Shown: piece after piece, positions 11,331-21,672 of the stretch
How positions within the stretch are numbered: position 1 is the first letter of the stretch
How the letters are laid out: every line of letters begins with the position of its first letter
Assembly (NCBI GenBank): GCA_031763025.1
Contig: JASSKH010000003.1
Span: forward strand, 1,665,001 to 1,729,000
Direction: 5' to 3'
DNA length: 64,000 nt
Source: Macrocystis pyrifera
Taxonomy: Eukaryota; Sar; Phaeophyceae; Laminariales; Laminariaceae
Position numbers and translations under genes: made by a program
The notes under the pieces: generated by a model
The model's database searches: none
Told to the model about the DNA's origin: nothing
What the model saw: only the letters and a program-made list of their open reading frames with translations

Positions 11331-11409
11331 CCACTCTGTCCGGAAATATAATGAACGATTTATATTGATATGGTGGCCCGCTAGAGTATTATATTCACGG
11401 CCAGAGCTG
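11331..11409. mobile_element. CCACTCTG foldback element
   Basis: Ends CCACTCTGTCCGG and CGGCCAGAGCTG are inverted, with TA preceding the left end. Same family as 50148, 59243 and 61733, where TA flanks both sides. Confidence 0.6.
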
Positions 11410-11426
11410 TCAAAAACACACAATTA

Positions 11427-11531
11427 TTACGGGGGACCATAGTAAATGGGACCAATTTTTGTTAGTAAAAATAGGGAAATATATAGGTTTCGGTGTTTAC
11501 CGCAGGTGCTATTTACTATGGTCCCCCGTAG
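11427..11531. mobile_element. TTACGGGGG MITE
   Basis: 105 bp, inverted ends TTACGGGGGACCATAG / CTATGGTCCCCCGTAG, flanked by TA on both sides. The interior carries the family signature TTGTTAGTAAAAATAGG. No coding capacity. Confidence 0.88.
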
Positions 11532-11575
11532 TAGTGTTGCGACGATATGGGGTGTACCCCGAGAGTTCCTCTGTT

Positions 11576-11686
11576 ACATCCCTTTTTGGACTTCGGTCCC
11601 GTTTTCGGTCCCGTTTTCGGGACAAAGTACTTGGAGTTTGGCTGGTCTGTCCCCCAAACGGGACTGCAGTCCTTAATGGGTTAAGA
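11576..11686. mobile_element. TTAACCC/GCAGTCCCG foldback
   Basis: Left ...TTCGGTCCCGTTTTC..GGGACAAAGTACTTGG and right CAAACGGGACTGCAGTCC.TTAATGGGTTAAG. The centre is shared with 50294-50394 and 31056-31165. Confidence 0.6.
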
Positions 11687-12302
11687 AAGCCCCGGCAGTC
11701 ACGAATATTTGCCTCACGCAGCAAAAGAAGTCCTACCCTTATCGTAGCACGTGTCGCCGTAAGAGTCGATGGCATGAGTACTACAGTCTACCAGGTAGAA
11801 GTGTAAAGGCTTGGGCCGTGCAGCATACCAGGTATACAGCTACAGGGAGGCTCGGCCACCCGACAATTTCCCTTCGTGCCTTCGCCTTTTTATTGTCATT
11901 TACCAGTTTGTTTTTTTTCGCCCCCTCCCCCCTTCCCCCCCCCCCCCCCCGGTCCCCCCTTGGCAACATGCGAGTATACATACGAGGTACACACTGCGTC
12001 GATTTGTCGGTGTCCGTCCGTGTCGGTGTCGTTTTGATTCTTTTGTTTCGTTTTTTTTATGGTACGTCTACGGCCATGCATGTTGTCGAGTACTTGCCCC
12101 GTTTTTTTTTTCGTTTTTTTTTCGCGCCCTTCCCCCTTCCCCCACCCCAGATGCGAGGGTCTATAGTCATACGACTACGGCCATGCCTGACGTGAGTAAC
12201 CCCCCCCTACCCCGCGCGGCTTTCCTCTTGGAAACGTACGTGTGTGTGCACTGCGTCGATTTGTCCGTTTCCGTAATAATGACCTTGTGTCGGTGGATCC
12301 AG

Positions 12303-12364
12303 GCGAAGGATAACTCGTACTCCGGCCCGGCGTCTGGCATGTCCAGTCCCGTCAGCGAACAGCC
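12303..12364 (+). CDS. ADCY10-like: Exon 8: linker exon, Ser-rich
   Basis: 62 nt, phase 0 in and phase 2 out, donor GTAAGT. Product AKDNSYSGPASGMSSPVSEQP. It has no recognisable domain. Support is an acceptor (GGATCCAG), a consensus donor, and exact phase continuity with exons 7 and 9. It begins the long disordered insert between C2 and the P-loop. Confidence 0.6.
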
Positions 12365-13242
12365 GTAAGTTTCATTCATTCATTGATTCATTCATGCAAT
12401 CATTCATTGGTTGGTTGGTTGGTTGATGGATTGATTTAGTTGGTCAGACGGTTGGTTGGTTGGTTGGTTGATGAGTTAAGGTTGGTTGGTGGCTTGTGTG
12501 GTTGATTAGTTGGTTGATGAATTGATTGGTTGATTTGGTTGGTTGGTTGGTACGTAGTTTACTGATTGGCTGGGTGGTTGGTTGGTTGGTTGTGGTGGTT
12601 GGTTGGACGGTTAATTAGATGGTTGGTTAGTTGGCAGGGTAGGTTGGATGGATGGTTGGTTTCGTTGGTCACTGGACTGGTAGGTTGGACGGCTGGACAG
12701 GCTCTCCGTTGGTTGTTATCGCTCATCGCCGTAGCGCGACGGTTATACCGTTTGGCGGTGTGGTGTTTATTTCGGTGCTTTGTCTATGGCGTCGGTTCCT
12801 CGATCGGTTCGTCGATCGATTCCTCGGCCGGCTCCTTGCCGGGCGGGCCCACGATATAGTTCAGCTTATTTTACGCTGTGATGCTGCTGCTGCTGTCGTT
12901 GATGGTGTAGGTGTGGCTTTGACGTTGTTGCTGTCGTTGTCGGTGTTGGTGATGTTGGTGTTGGTGTTGCGGATGTCGAATCGGGCGTTCATCCCAGCCG
13001 CGAACGATATACCTGGCACCTCTTAGCTTACCACACACCAAAATGTATCACACCGAAATGTCTCTGGCCAGGAAGTCATGCGTGACACCAAAATGTTGCA
13101 TATCAAGATGCCTCTCACGGAAATGCCACGCGTTAGAGTATCACACACCGATTTATCAGCCACGAACAGGCGGTCCACCTGAACGTCACACACCAAAATG
13201 TTCACACCTCCAACAAGCCATGTACAGATCATCCCCACTTGG

Positions 13243-13450
13243 ATGATCTAGACTTTTCTACTGTAGGCAGATAGGTACCTACCAGGTGTATGATCTAGCT
13301 CACGTTGGCGGGTGGGACCCGTAAAATAGGCCCGATCTAGCACATGTTTCCTGGGTTTGATCTGTGCTTGTATGCAGATCCTGCACAACCTCTCACAACG
13401 GGCCTTGAGGAACTAGATCTATAGTAGGTAGATAGATCATCTGTCTGATC
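13243..13450. repeat. GATCTAG/TTTCCTGGGT dispersed repeat
   Basis: Begins GGATGATCTAGAC and ends TAGATAGATCATCTG, so its ends are inverted. It contains CATGTTTCCTGGGTTTGATC and GCAGATCCTGCACAACCTC. Confidence 0.6.
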
Positions 13451-13620
13451 TGTCTGGTCTGTTTTGAGGTGTGAAAATGTTGTACATCAGAGCGCCACTC
13501 ACATGAAGGCCGTGCGCCAGAAATTGTCGCACTCCAAAATATTACCTGGTACAGCCACACAGTGCCGCTTACCCAAACATCTCTTGGTCCAGAAAAGCAC
13601 ACACGCCGAAATGGCGCAAA

Positions 13621-13740
13621 CACTAAGAGCCCATCTTAACGAGGAACACTAAATTTCGTTCAATCAGATGCAAATTAAGTTAGAAAAAAAAATCAAGTCA
13701 GATTGAAAGACCCGAAAGTCCTCGATAAGATGGGCCCTTA
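13621..13740. mobile_element. Short internally deleted DNA element (parent at 59525-60397)
   Basis: 120 bp with imperfect inverted ends AGAGCCCATCTTAACGAGGA and TCCTCGATAAGATGGGCCCT. Both ends and their inner flanks match the two ends of the 870-bp element at 59525-60397 in the opposite orientation. The right end is duplicated once more at 13741-13811. Confidence 0.7.
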
Positions 13741-13965
13741 AATTATATCAGAAATAAAAAAAAATCGGGTCAAGTTGAAAGAACCGAAAGTCCTCGATAA
13801 GATGGGCCCTAACGAAATGTCTCACAATATCCCGTTACACACCACCAAAGGTCATTTCGCGTGTCATACACACACAAGTGTCACACGTCAAAACGTCACG
13901 CCAAGATGACACACCAAAATGTCACACCAGAAGTGCGCACCAAAACTTAACACCAGGGTGTCACA

Positions 13966-14181
13966 TGTTCGTCAGCCCCAAGCACAGGTAGTCAAGACAC
14001 CCAGACAATCGATGAGTTGATGATTTAGGTCGTTTATTATTATCTCCCAGCAGTGGTAGGACAGCAGAAGTGACATTGTGCGTCATCCCATAACACCCAG
14101 ATGTCAAGAATCACATAATGCACAATATGCCAATATCCCGAACCGGCACGTAACTGTCAAGCTAAAGAGGCACAACGAACA
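13966..14181 (-). repeat. 3' LTR of the gag-only element
   Basis: 216 bp, near-identical to 17196-17412. Next to TCACA on its outer side and to a purine-rich tract (minus strand CAGGGAGGG) on its inner side. Confidence 0.9.
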
Positions 14182-15142
14182 CCCTCCCTGACTCTTTACG
14201 TAACATTTACGGACCAAGACAACAACACACAACTCCATGACCTAAACCACCCACAAACAAAAAAATCGAAAAGAAAGAGGAAACCCACCCCTGTGAGCAA
14301 AAACCTCTCACTCTCCCCACAGAGAAATATTGCAATGGTAGACGATATTACAATATATCCACACCAATATAATAAAAACTAAGGTGAAAAGTACAATGCC
14401 AGAGATCGCGGAGAACCCCGTTCCCCCGGACAAAAGTCTCCTTTTGCCCCCTATTCCCGTCATAAATTCTCAGATCGTAACGGTAATGCGAGATAGCATA
14501 CGTCCTTTTTCACTTGTAAAATTAGAATTTATCTGGCGCTAAAATCACCCGAAAAATAATAGTCGCTACCCAGTAGCTCCTAATAATCGAATAAAGAAAC
14601 AATAAAATGCCGCTACTGCTTTCGACACGAACAGCTTAAGCCCTCCCAGCTACGAAAACTATTCGATCATTCGCAGAAAACATTTTATGTTCCACTTTTC
14701 TCCGATGCGAACAAGTATTCGCAAAATGATACTGTTGGCAGAACAACCAATCAACCATGAATATGCTCACCCTCCTTTATTTTGCAGGCAGTAGTCTACT
14801 GCCAAAAAAAAAAAGATACCCGCAAAATTCAATATGATCAGTAGCCACTGCCAATGCCAGCAATACACCTCACCTCCCTTTGGTGTATCAGCGTACCCTT
14901 ATTTCTCCGTACCACTACCAGTATGCAATTCATTCCTACCAGGCCCCATCTGGTCCTGTCTACACCAGAAAAACACAAGTTTTTCGGATTTACAAAGACT
15001 GTTTGATTTGAACATGAAAATACGTTTCGAAGCTACCAGGCGAAAAAGGCTACGTATACCACCCAGAACGAATCCCAGATGATACATCGTCTACTATCTA
15101 CGGTTTCTCCACCCTGGCCGCAAATAAATAGACCTCACGTTC

Positions 15143-15312
15143 GACCAAAAAATAATAATTTCGATCGACAGGTGTATCCATCGTAAAATTAAATTCACCA
15201 TTCATTCCTACGAAATCACACCATGATGACCAAAATAATAATTTCGATCGACAGGTGTATCCATCGTAAAATTAAATTCACCATCCATTCCTACGAAATC
15301 ACACCATGATGA
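15143..15312. repeat. Tandem duplication, about 85-bp unit, inside the LTR element
   Basis: Two copies of a unit containing TTTCGATCGACAGGTGTATC and CCTACGAAATCACACC, differing at a few bases. It is part of the element's non-coding 3' region. Confidence 0.85.
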
Positions 15313-15791
15313 CCAGACCTGCCCCCTCCGCCCCGCGATGTTGCCGGACCTTGCATGAAGCTCCGGCTGACGAAACACCCAGATCTGCTCGCTTGTTGCC
15401 ACCCGGACGAAACCCCATCGTTATTTAGTACTGCTGCAGACAGTCCACGATTACCCCACGCCCGTTTCCTGCCACCGCTTTTTAACAGCAGCAGAATGCA
15501 CACAGCTATTATGCCGCGCGACTTTGCCCCACCTAACACCCCCCGGTAGGGTTGCCCCACCTAACACCCCCCGGTAGGGTTGCACACGGCTGGCGGCCGT
15601 GCGGCTTCTCGCGGAATTCGCATGCAGACATGTACCCTCGCTGAGCGATAACCCCATATCTGCTGCCTCCACAACCTCTGAAGTGGAGTGCGTACGGCAA
15701 ATAAATGTCGTACGACTTGAAGTCCCCCGCTCGCAACACACGGCGGAGGTGCCTACGGTTGTCCGCCGTAGGGCTTTTAGCTGCAGTGCCC

Positions 15792-17162
15792 CTAAAACGC
15801 CGTCGTCTCCACCTCATCATCTCCGGGATTCCCCACAATCGCAAACACGGCCTCCGCCGGCGATCCATCCATGTCCGCCGGCGATGCGCACTTGCTGCTC
15901 TCGTGTCCTCTCCCACCACACCTTTCGCAGAGCTTTGCAGTGCAACTGTTGCTGTAGTGGCCCGCAGCCTTGCACCGGAAACACCTCACTGTCGAGCCCT
16001 TCGCTTTGCCGGCTCCACCGTCTGAACTGGCGTTGCCGTTGCCTTCCTTCCCTTTCCCAGACCGACCCCCTTTTGCCTTTCCGCCCTTCCCTCCGTAACC
16101 ACTTCCCCCTTTTCCGACGAGCGCAAGCGATTTCGATGAGCCCTTCGACTTGCCGGAAGATGAGGCTATTACCTCGTGTTCGCTGCGAACCAAGCTTATG
16201 ATTTCCTTGCGATCGTAAACCTGCTTGAGATTCAGATCTCGGATCTCAAGCTCGTACTCGGCAGCAGGCAAGGCAGAAACAAAACAGGCGTACAAAGTGT
16301 TATCATCCACATTCATGCCTGCGTTGTTCAGTTTGACACGTAGGTCCTCCATCTCATACAGTTTTTCTACGGGGTCGTCCTCCTTCCCGATTTGAAAGCT
16401 GTACAGCTGCCTCATGCAAGTTCCCTTCTGTGCATTGGTTTTTGTATCGTACCAATCCACTATTGACTCCCAACATTTCCTCGGAGACGTACTTCGGTGA
16501 AAAGCTGCTTTGTCAACATTAGACTGTAGAGCTTGGGAAAGAAACACCCAGGCCATCAATTGCCGCTCGTACATAGAGGCCGTCACTTTCACTCCCTGCG
16601 TCATCATAGAAGCGCGGTCGCTTCCATCGGCTCCAACCTCGACGTATGGGTCACTTTCGAAGACTGTCTCGAACCCATGTAGCTTCGCATAGACTCGCAT
16701 CTGCTTCGAGAAGGTGTCGAAGTTCTCTCTCCCCCCCTTCAAGACAGGAATTGCCAACTTGGGTTGGCCCAAAAATGGCCGACCACGGAGGGAGAGCTCA
16801 CCGGAGGGGCCAACGCCCCAATCTTGCTCTCTACCGCCGAGCTGACTTTCCGTGCGACCAGCTCCCGCAGTACCACCACGTTCCTCCTTCCTGCTCCCGG
16901 TGCCATCGTCGGAGTGATCCAACGATGGTGACACAGCATCCCTCCCTGCTGTATCTACGGTAGGTAGCCCCTGCTCCCTGCCGGACTTCCGCTGCGCCTC
17001 AGTCTCTCGACTCGTTCTTAGTAGAGTCGCCATCATCTCAAGCAGCTCAGCATGAGATGATTTTTGACGCTCCTCCGCGTCTGCGGCTGCTTGTTGTAGA
17101 GCTTGGAGAGCAAGGCCCTGCTCCGAGACTACGGCTCTAAGATCATCAAGTTCATCCCCCAT
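15792..17162 (-). CDS. gag: Gag polyprotein of the LTR element (456 aa)
   Basis: One open frame in element orientation. The N-terminus has a Leu/Gln/Ala-rich helix (LQALQQAAADAEERQ) likely to form a coiled coil. The centre is a copia-type gag core (PVLKGGRENFDTFSKQMRVY ... CWESIVDWYDTKTNAQKG ... RQLYSFQIGKEDDPVEKL). A Gly/Lys/Ser-rich basic stretch follows, then two CCHC zinc knuckles of pattern CX2CX4HX4C (CFRC..GH....C and CERC..GH....C). Copia gags package their RNA in cytoplasmic particles. The frame ends without reading into a protease, consistent with a gag-only element. Antisense frames here are shadows. Confidence 0.9.
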   Translation of the reverse strand: MGDELDDLRAVVSEQGLALQALQQAAADAEERQKSSHAELLEMMATLLRTSRETEAQRKSGREQGLPTVDTAGRDAVSPSLDHSDDGTGSRKEERGGTAGAGRTESQLGGREQDWGVGPSGELSLRGRPFLGQPKLAIPVLKGGRENFDTFSKQMRVYAKLHGFETVFESDPYVEVGADGSDRASMMTQGVKVTASMYERQLMAWVFLSQALQSNVDKAAFHRSTSPRKCWESIVDWYDTKTNAQKGTCMRQLYSFQIGKEDDPVEKLYEMEDLRVKLNNAGMNVDDNTLYACFVSALPAAEYELEIRDLNLKQVYDRKEIISLVRSEHEVIASSSGKSKGSSKSLALVGKGGSGYGGKGGKAKGGRSGKGKEGNGNASSDGGAGKAKGSTVRCFRCKAAGHYSNSCTAKLCERCGGRGHESSKCASPADMDGSPAEAVFAIVGNPGDDEVETTAF

Positions 17163-17195
17163 GATGAGGCTGCGTCGGTACCAACGACTCTAGAG

Positions 17196-17412
17196 TCTTC
17201 GTCAGCCCCAAGCACAGGTAGTCAAGACACCCAGACAATCGATGAGTTGATGATTTAGGTCGTTTATTATTATCTCCCAGCAGTGGTAGGGACAGCAGAA
17301 GCGACATTGTGCGTCATCCCATAACACCCAGATGTCAAGAATCACATAATGCACAATATGCCAATATCCCGAACCGGCACGTAACTGTCAAGCTAAAGAG
17401 GCACAACGAACA
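17196..17412 (-). repeat. 5' LTR of the gag-only element
   Basis: 217 bp, near-identical to the copy at 13966-14181, followed on the outer side by the target duplication TCACA. Confidence 0.9.
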
Positions 17413-17714
17413 TCACATAACCAAAAGTCATTTCGCGTGTCATACACACAAGTGTCACACGTCAAAACGTCGTACCAAAACGCCTAACTGAGGATGTCTG
17501 ACTGAATCCTCCTTTTGTCAGGGGAAAATAGTTGCCGGGAATGCCCTGGCAGGTTTCCGTCCCTAGAAGAAGCGCTGTCAAAGCAAACGCCAAACGAGCG
17601 TTACTCACGAGTACCTTTCAAAAATAGTTTTTCAGTGTTTTGCGTTTCATTCCTCTGAGGTTTCCCTCCCTCCCTCCCGTCCGGCCCCCGGTACACACAC
17701 CTCTCGTTACCCAG

Positions 17715-17920
17715 GGGACGAAGGCCGCTGTCAGGGAGTGGGCGAGGTTATGGGACTGCGCGGCCTTCAATGGACGACCAAAGGTACTACAATTATGAGG
17801 AGGAGGAGGACCGGAGGCAGGTGGAGGGGCAGGATAGCACCCTCCTCGGGGGGAGGAGTGACGGCGGCTCGGATGAGGACAGGGCTGTTGACTATAGCGA
17901 CGTCGAAGAGTTAGAGATAG
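17715..17920 (+). CDS. ADCY10-like: Exon 9: acidic linker exon
   Basis: 206 nt; its first base completes CCG from exon 8, and one base is left over at the donor GTGAGG. Product GRRPLSGSGRGYGTARPSMDD..YYNYEEEEDRRQ...DEDRAVDYSDVEELEIG. Rich in Glu, Asp, Tyr and Gly, probably disordered. No domain recognised. The phase fit on both sides supports it. The ATG at 17770 is internal. Confidence 0.65.
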
Positions 17921-18049
17921 GTGAGGGTGGGAGGACGAGACGTGTGAACGGGGGGCGGGGGTACTACACGCAAGCTTGCGCAGAAAAGTTTCGAGAAAAA
18001 GTTCGATCTCACAGCTGATTTTTTTATTTATTTATTTTGCTCAATATGT

Positions 18050-18127
18050 GTCTCTGACCGGGAATGTAATCCCCGTGTGGAGTCCGATATGAGTAGCATA
18101 CGGAGCTTATGTTCCCGGCCAGAGTGT
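18050..18127. mobile_element. CCACTCTG-family foldback, diverged
   Basis: TCTCTGACCGGGAATGTAAT at the left and TATGTTCCCGGCCAGAGTG at the right are inverted. Same layout as 29815-29896. Confidence 0.55.
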
Positions 18128-18548
18128 GACATAACATACCCCCTTGAGACGAATTCCTAGGCCGATATTTTCTCGGGGCAACCCGGAAGAAATGACATGT
18201 CGCACACACACACACGCCGAGCGATGATGCGTTTATATCGCCCGCTAGAGGGCATCTTCCCGAAGCCAACGTTTTCGGCACGTGCGTGTGTGCCCCCCTC
18301 CCCTTTGCTTACTTGCTTGCTTGCTGTGGAGAAAACCTACTGTTAAGGCTATCGTATCATCCCAGGGGGTGTGCGGAAATACAAGGGGCTTTTATACATT
18401 ATTATGAAGACGAAGCGGTCCTTATATTGACAGACACCCAGAGTGGTGTATGCCATCGTTTGGTGGAGTGGGGCGGGGGGCGGGGGGCGGTGGGGATGCA
18501 CTTACGACATGCGCGGCCGCAGTCATACTTAGACCTTAAGACTCGCAT

Positions 18549-18549
<1 letters not shown>

Positions 18550-18619
<70 letters not shown>

Positions 18620-18700
18620 CGGGGGGGGGGCGTACTCATTTGTTGCTTGCCTTGAGTCTTTCGAGCATTGACCACGCGTCCCTTTCGAGACGGAGCACAC
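18550..18700 (-). repeat. Poly(G)/poly(C) tract plus GTGGTCAATG-type repeat end
   Basis: About 80 G interrupted once by C, followed on the plus strand by GTACTCATTTGTTGCTTGCC and CATTGACCACGCGTCCCTTT. On the minus strand this reads CGTGGTCAATG ... AACAAATGAGTACGCC then poly(C), like 63440-63534 and 63689-63773. Confidence 0.7.
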
Positions 18701-18734
18701 CACGCATTGGGAGCGAGGGAGGGGAGGCAGTATA

Positions 18735-19060
18735 CTAGTGTCATGCTGGCCGAGGTCGTATGACCATATATAGACCCTCGCATCTTTGCCTACAATGCCG
18801 GGACGGAGAACGTCGGGTTCTCACCGACCGGGGAGAGTAGGCGCACTCATGTCATGAATGGCCGTAGTCGTATATGACCGTAGACCCTCGCATCGCTGTC
18901 ATTGATGCCGGGACGGAGCACGTCGTATTTTCACCCACCAGGCAGATTTTCGTTGCAGCGAGCGCGAAGCGCCTTGAGGTGTTCGGCCTGTGGCATCAAG
19001 GGTGAGCCGCGTCCTGCTTAGAACCGCTTCGGGCGTTCTCGCATATGGATGATAGCGTCG
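18735..19060 (-). repeat. C-tailed dispersed repeat, 3' portion
   Basis: Carries the minus-strand core ACCCGACGTGCTCCGTCCC-type block twice (about 18745-18815 and 18855-18945), then the GAAGCGCCTTGAGGTG module and an AGAACCGCTT module, in the same order as 30358-30605. Confidence 0.65.
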
Positions 19061-19535
19061 AATCAATTGCTTTGTTTGGGGAGGGGGGCAGGTTGAGGCG
19101 GTGTGGTTTGTTTTTTGGTGTGCTGTGGAATGGTGGGGCGGGATGGGGTGTTGTGTTGTGTTTATAGTGCGATGTGGTTCGTTTCTGTGGATGGTTTGGG
19201 TTGTGCCGAATGCTGTGGGTTTGCATGCATGCCTGTTTGGGTCGCGGTGTGTTTGACTAGTGTGGTGGGTTTTGTCTTGCCGGGCTGCCGGATCTAGTTG
19301 GCGTGGTTGATTTCTGTTTTCTGTTTTCCGCGGTTTGTTGGTGTTGTTGATTTTTGGCTCCATTTTCTTTTCAAGTGCTGCTGGAGTTTCCCGAAGCCGG
19401 TATGTAACGACTCTGAATACGAGCACTGCCTCCAGAACATCTCAGATTTAACTTGCCTGTGAACTCGAACACATGCCGTTTGCACCACGTACAGCACGAC
19501 GATAAGACCTTCAGACCTCCCCGCCCCCCCCCATC

Positions 19536-19573
<38 letters not shown>

Positions 19574-19597
19574 ATCCCCCTCCCGCTCCTCCAAAAG

Positions 19598-21672
19598 GCA
19601 TGCTCGACGAGCACGCCGAGCTACAAGACCCCTCCACCTACACCACGGATGCCATGCGTATTCCCTTCCGAACCGGCCAGTTGTCGCTTGACATGCCAAT
19701 GCCCATCGACGACCCTTACGAAGCGCTGAACCAAACCGCCGCCTCCACTGCCACCACCACTGCCACCGGTGACAACACCGCCACCGATGCAGTCATCGGG
19801 GGTGGCGGTGCTGTCGGTGGCAGCGGCGCCAGCTCCAGTAACCGCCCCCGGGGCTTGTCAGGGCGACGTCCTCGCCCGGCGATCCTCCCGGAGGCCCGCC
19901 CCCCCTCCGGCGACGCCTTCGAAGCCATCGAAACCCAGCCTCGACCGTTCCGGAAGCGGTCTTTCGACCAATCCTCCACGAGCCTCCGAGCGTCCTCGGG
20001 GCAGGGGGGGGGGGCGCGATAGAGGCCGCAGCGTTGGCGGCGGCAGCTGCGGAGGCGGGGGCGGGGGAGGGGGCAGGGGCGGGAGATGGAGGGGGGGGGG
20101 TCGCGCGTCACCGCCGGTTGTTATCCCGGATGACGCCGGGCTAGACTCGCCGACAGCGCGGCCACCGGGCGTGCTCCGCCTCGAGTTCGTGGGCAAATCT
20201 AGAGGCAATCGAGATTTTTTCCAGTCGGGGCCGGAGCGGCGGGGCGTTGGGGGCGTTGGAGGCGGTGTGGCCGGCGGTGGGGTTGGTGGCGATTACGGTG
20301 GCCGCAGTGGTGGCGGTGGGGGTGGGGTTAGAGGTGGTGATTCCGGCGCCTCTGCTCGGGGTAGGTCTAGGGGCGGCAGCGGTTCCGCCGCGGTTGTTGA
20401 GCCCGACGCTTCCGCCGCGTTGCAAGCGGCGGCAGCGGCATCAGCGGCGGAGATAGCTGCGGCGTTGGGCGAGAGGGGAGCTGACGCGACGTGGACGGCG
20501 GCGGGAGCAGCGGCAGCGACGGCGGGGGGGAGGGGGGGCGGGGTTGGGGTTGGGGGCTGGGATAGGCGTGACGGTTCCCGGTCCCGGGCACGACCGTGCC
20601 GCGTTCGAATGCGAGCCCATCAAGAAATCCTCGAGCGTTGCGGCCAGGGTTTTCGCGGACCGGAGGGGATCGGGCACGAGGTCGTCCGCTGCGTCGCCCG
20701 TGTCTCCCGCCTACTCGAGCGGATTTGGACACGCCTCCTCGGACGTGGCTAGCCCGACCTCGACCGTCGCGGACTCCCAGCCCTTGCGGGGCATGATGAA
20801 CGGGCGTCGGCAGGGAGACTCCCACCTCCAGAAAATATTCAGCAATCGTGTTCCCGGAGAGGGCAGCGCTAGCGGAGGCGCCGGCGGAGACTCCTCATCA
20901 CAACCATCTTCTCCGGCGGCGTCTAAGAATTCATCGAGGGGTGGCGGGGCGGGAAGCGGGGGGGGCGGGAGCGCTCTCGGCTCGTCCGCCAACTGGGCCT
21001 CCTCCGCGACGGCTGCCTCTGCCCGCGGGAGTAAGCCTGGGTCTACCTCATCGGCGCCCCCCAGCTCGTCTTCCGTGGCTTCTCTGCTTTTGGCGCCGCC
21101 GTCCTCGTCATCAACTCCTTTCGGAGGCCGTGTGAGCGGGGGGCTATCCCGCGGGCCCTCCCTGGTCAGCGCTAACGGCGCGGCTACTGTGATGCCGCGC
21201 TCGGTGATTGGCCGAGTTGGGGACGGTGGGGTGAGCGGTGGCGGCTTCGGGGGAAGCGGCAGTGTTGGTGTTGGTGGCGGAGGCGGTAGCGGTAGCGGGG
21301 GGGGGGAGGGGGCGGGAGCGGGAGCGGGAGCGGGAGCGGTGGGGGTGGTGGTAGCGCGAATCTCGCGGCGGCGGGGGGGGGTTGGCTGAGGAGGGGGAGG
21401 CAGGGGGGAGGCGTCCGACTTCGGCGGCGGCTCGAAGCAAGGGCGGATGATGGGCCAAGGTGGCGGGGGGGAGACCTTTGTCGATGGGATCGAGCTTCAC
21501 GGGGCTAGGGTTGAGGTTAGGAGCGGGGGAGGGGGAGGAGAGGCGGGATGGGGGGGGGGGGGGGGGGGGGGGATGCCGCGGCTGGCGGTGTGTCGCAGCG
21601 GGGCGGCGACTACGGAGGGATTGGAGGGGTGGCGGGGGATTCGAAGGAGTCGACGTCGCCGATGACCCCGAT
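19598..21672 (+). CDS. ADCY10-like: Exon 10: very long Gly/Ser/Pro-rich linker exon with frame switches
   Basis: Starts GC after AAAAG, completing GGC with exon 9, and ends phase 2 before GTACGTG. Coding-like sequence uses three successive frames: MLDEHAELQDPSTYTT... to about 20010; ASPPVVIPDDAGLDSP / VLRLEFVGKSRGNRDFFQSG to about 20530; then FECEPIKKSSSVAARVFADR, LQKIFSNRVPGEGS and long Ser/Gly tracts to about 21570. The last part, DSKESTSPMTPM, is in yet another register. Each switch sits at a G run (for example 20002-20012, 20523-20540 and the long run at about 21551-21571). No domain recognised; likely disordered. The exon as a whole is probable; the exact frame path is not. Confidence 0.55.

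Larger units (their letters stand above)
10349..12302 (+). other. Intron 7
   Basis: Holds a GATCTAG-type repeat (about 10425-10640), a foldback of the CCACTCTG family (11331-11409), a TTACGGGGG MITE (11427-11531), a TTAACCC foldback (about 11576-11686), C-rich tracts (11925-11950, 12130-12150) and a fragment of the C-tailed repeat end (about 12150-12215). The acceptor is GATCCAG at 12296-12302. Confidence 0.65.
13966..17412 (-). mobile_element. Gag-only LTR retrotransposon (TR-GAG-like, copia-type gag)
   Basis: About 3.45 kb, bounded by near-identical direct repeats of 216-217 bp whose ends are the inverted pair TGTTCGT/ACGAACA, and flanked on both sides by the 5-bp target duplication TCACA (13961-13965, 17413-17417). 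Read on the minus strand it has a 5' LTR (17196-17412), a short leader, one gag frame (17162-15792), about 1.6 kb of non-coding sequence with two internal tandem duplications, a purine-rich tract next to the 3' LTR, and the 3' LTR (13966-14181). No protease, integrase or reverse transcriptase is present, so it is non-autonomous. For a gag-only element it looks whole. The LTRs are about 98-99% identical by eye, so the insertion is recent. It lies antisense to the cyclase gene, in its intron. Confidence 0.9.
12365..17714 (+). other. Intron 8 hosting an LTR retrotransposon
   Basis: 5.35 kb. 12370-12680 is TTGG/GGTTGGTT simple sequence. 13020-13240 and 13460-13965 carry degenerate CACACCAAAATGTCACAC-type repeats, resumed at 17413-17480 after the LTR element. 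13243-13450 is a GATCTAG repeat and 13621-13811 a short DNA element. 17640-17700 is CT-rich. The acceptor is GTTACCCAG at 17706-17714. Confidence 0.75.
17921..19597 (+). other. Intron 9
   Basis: Contains a CCACTCTG-family foldback (about 18050-18127), a poly(G) tract of about 80 nt (18550-18630) with the end of a second C-tailed repeat type, a minus-strand C-tailed repeat (about 18735-19060), a GT-rich stretch (19080-19350), and about 45 C around 19520-19573 just ahead of the acceptor CTCCAAAAG at 19589-19597. Confidence 0.65.

Noticed and set aside
15599-16201. A 200-codon plus-strand frame
   Set aside because: It is the antisense of the gag zinc-knuckle region.
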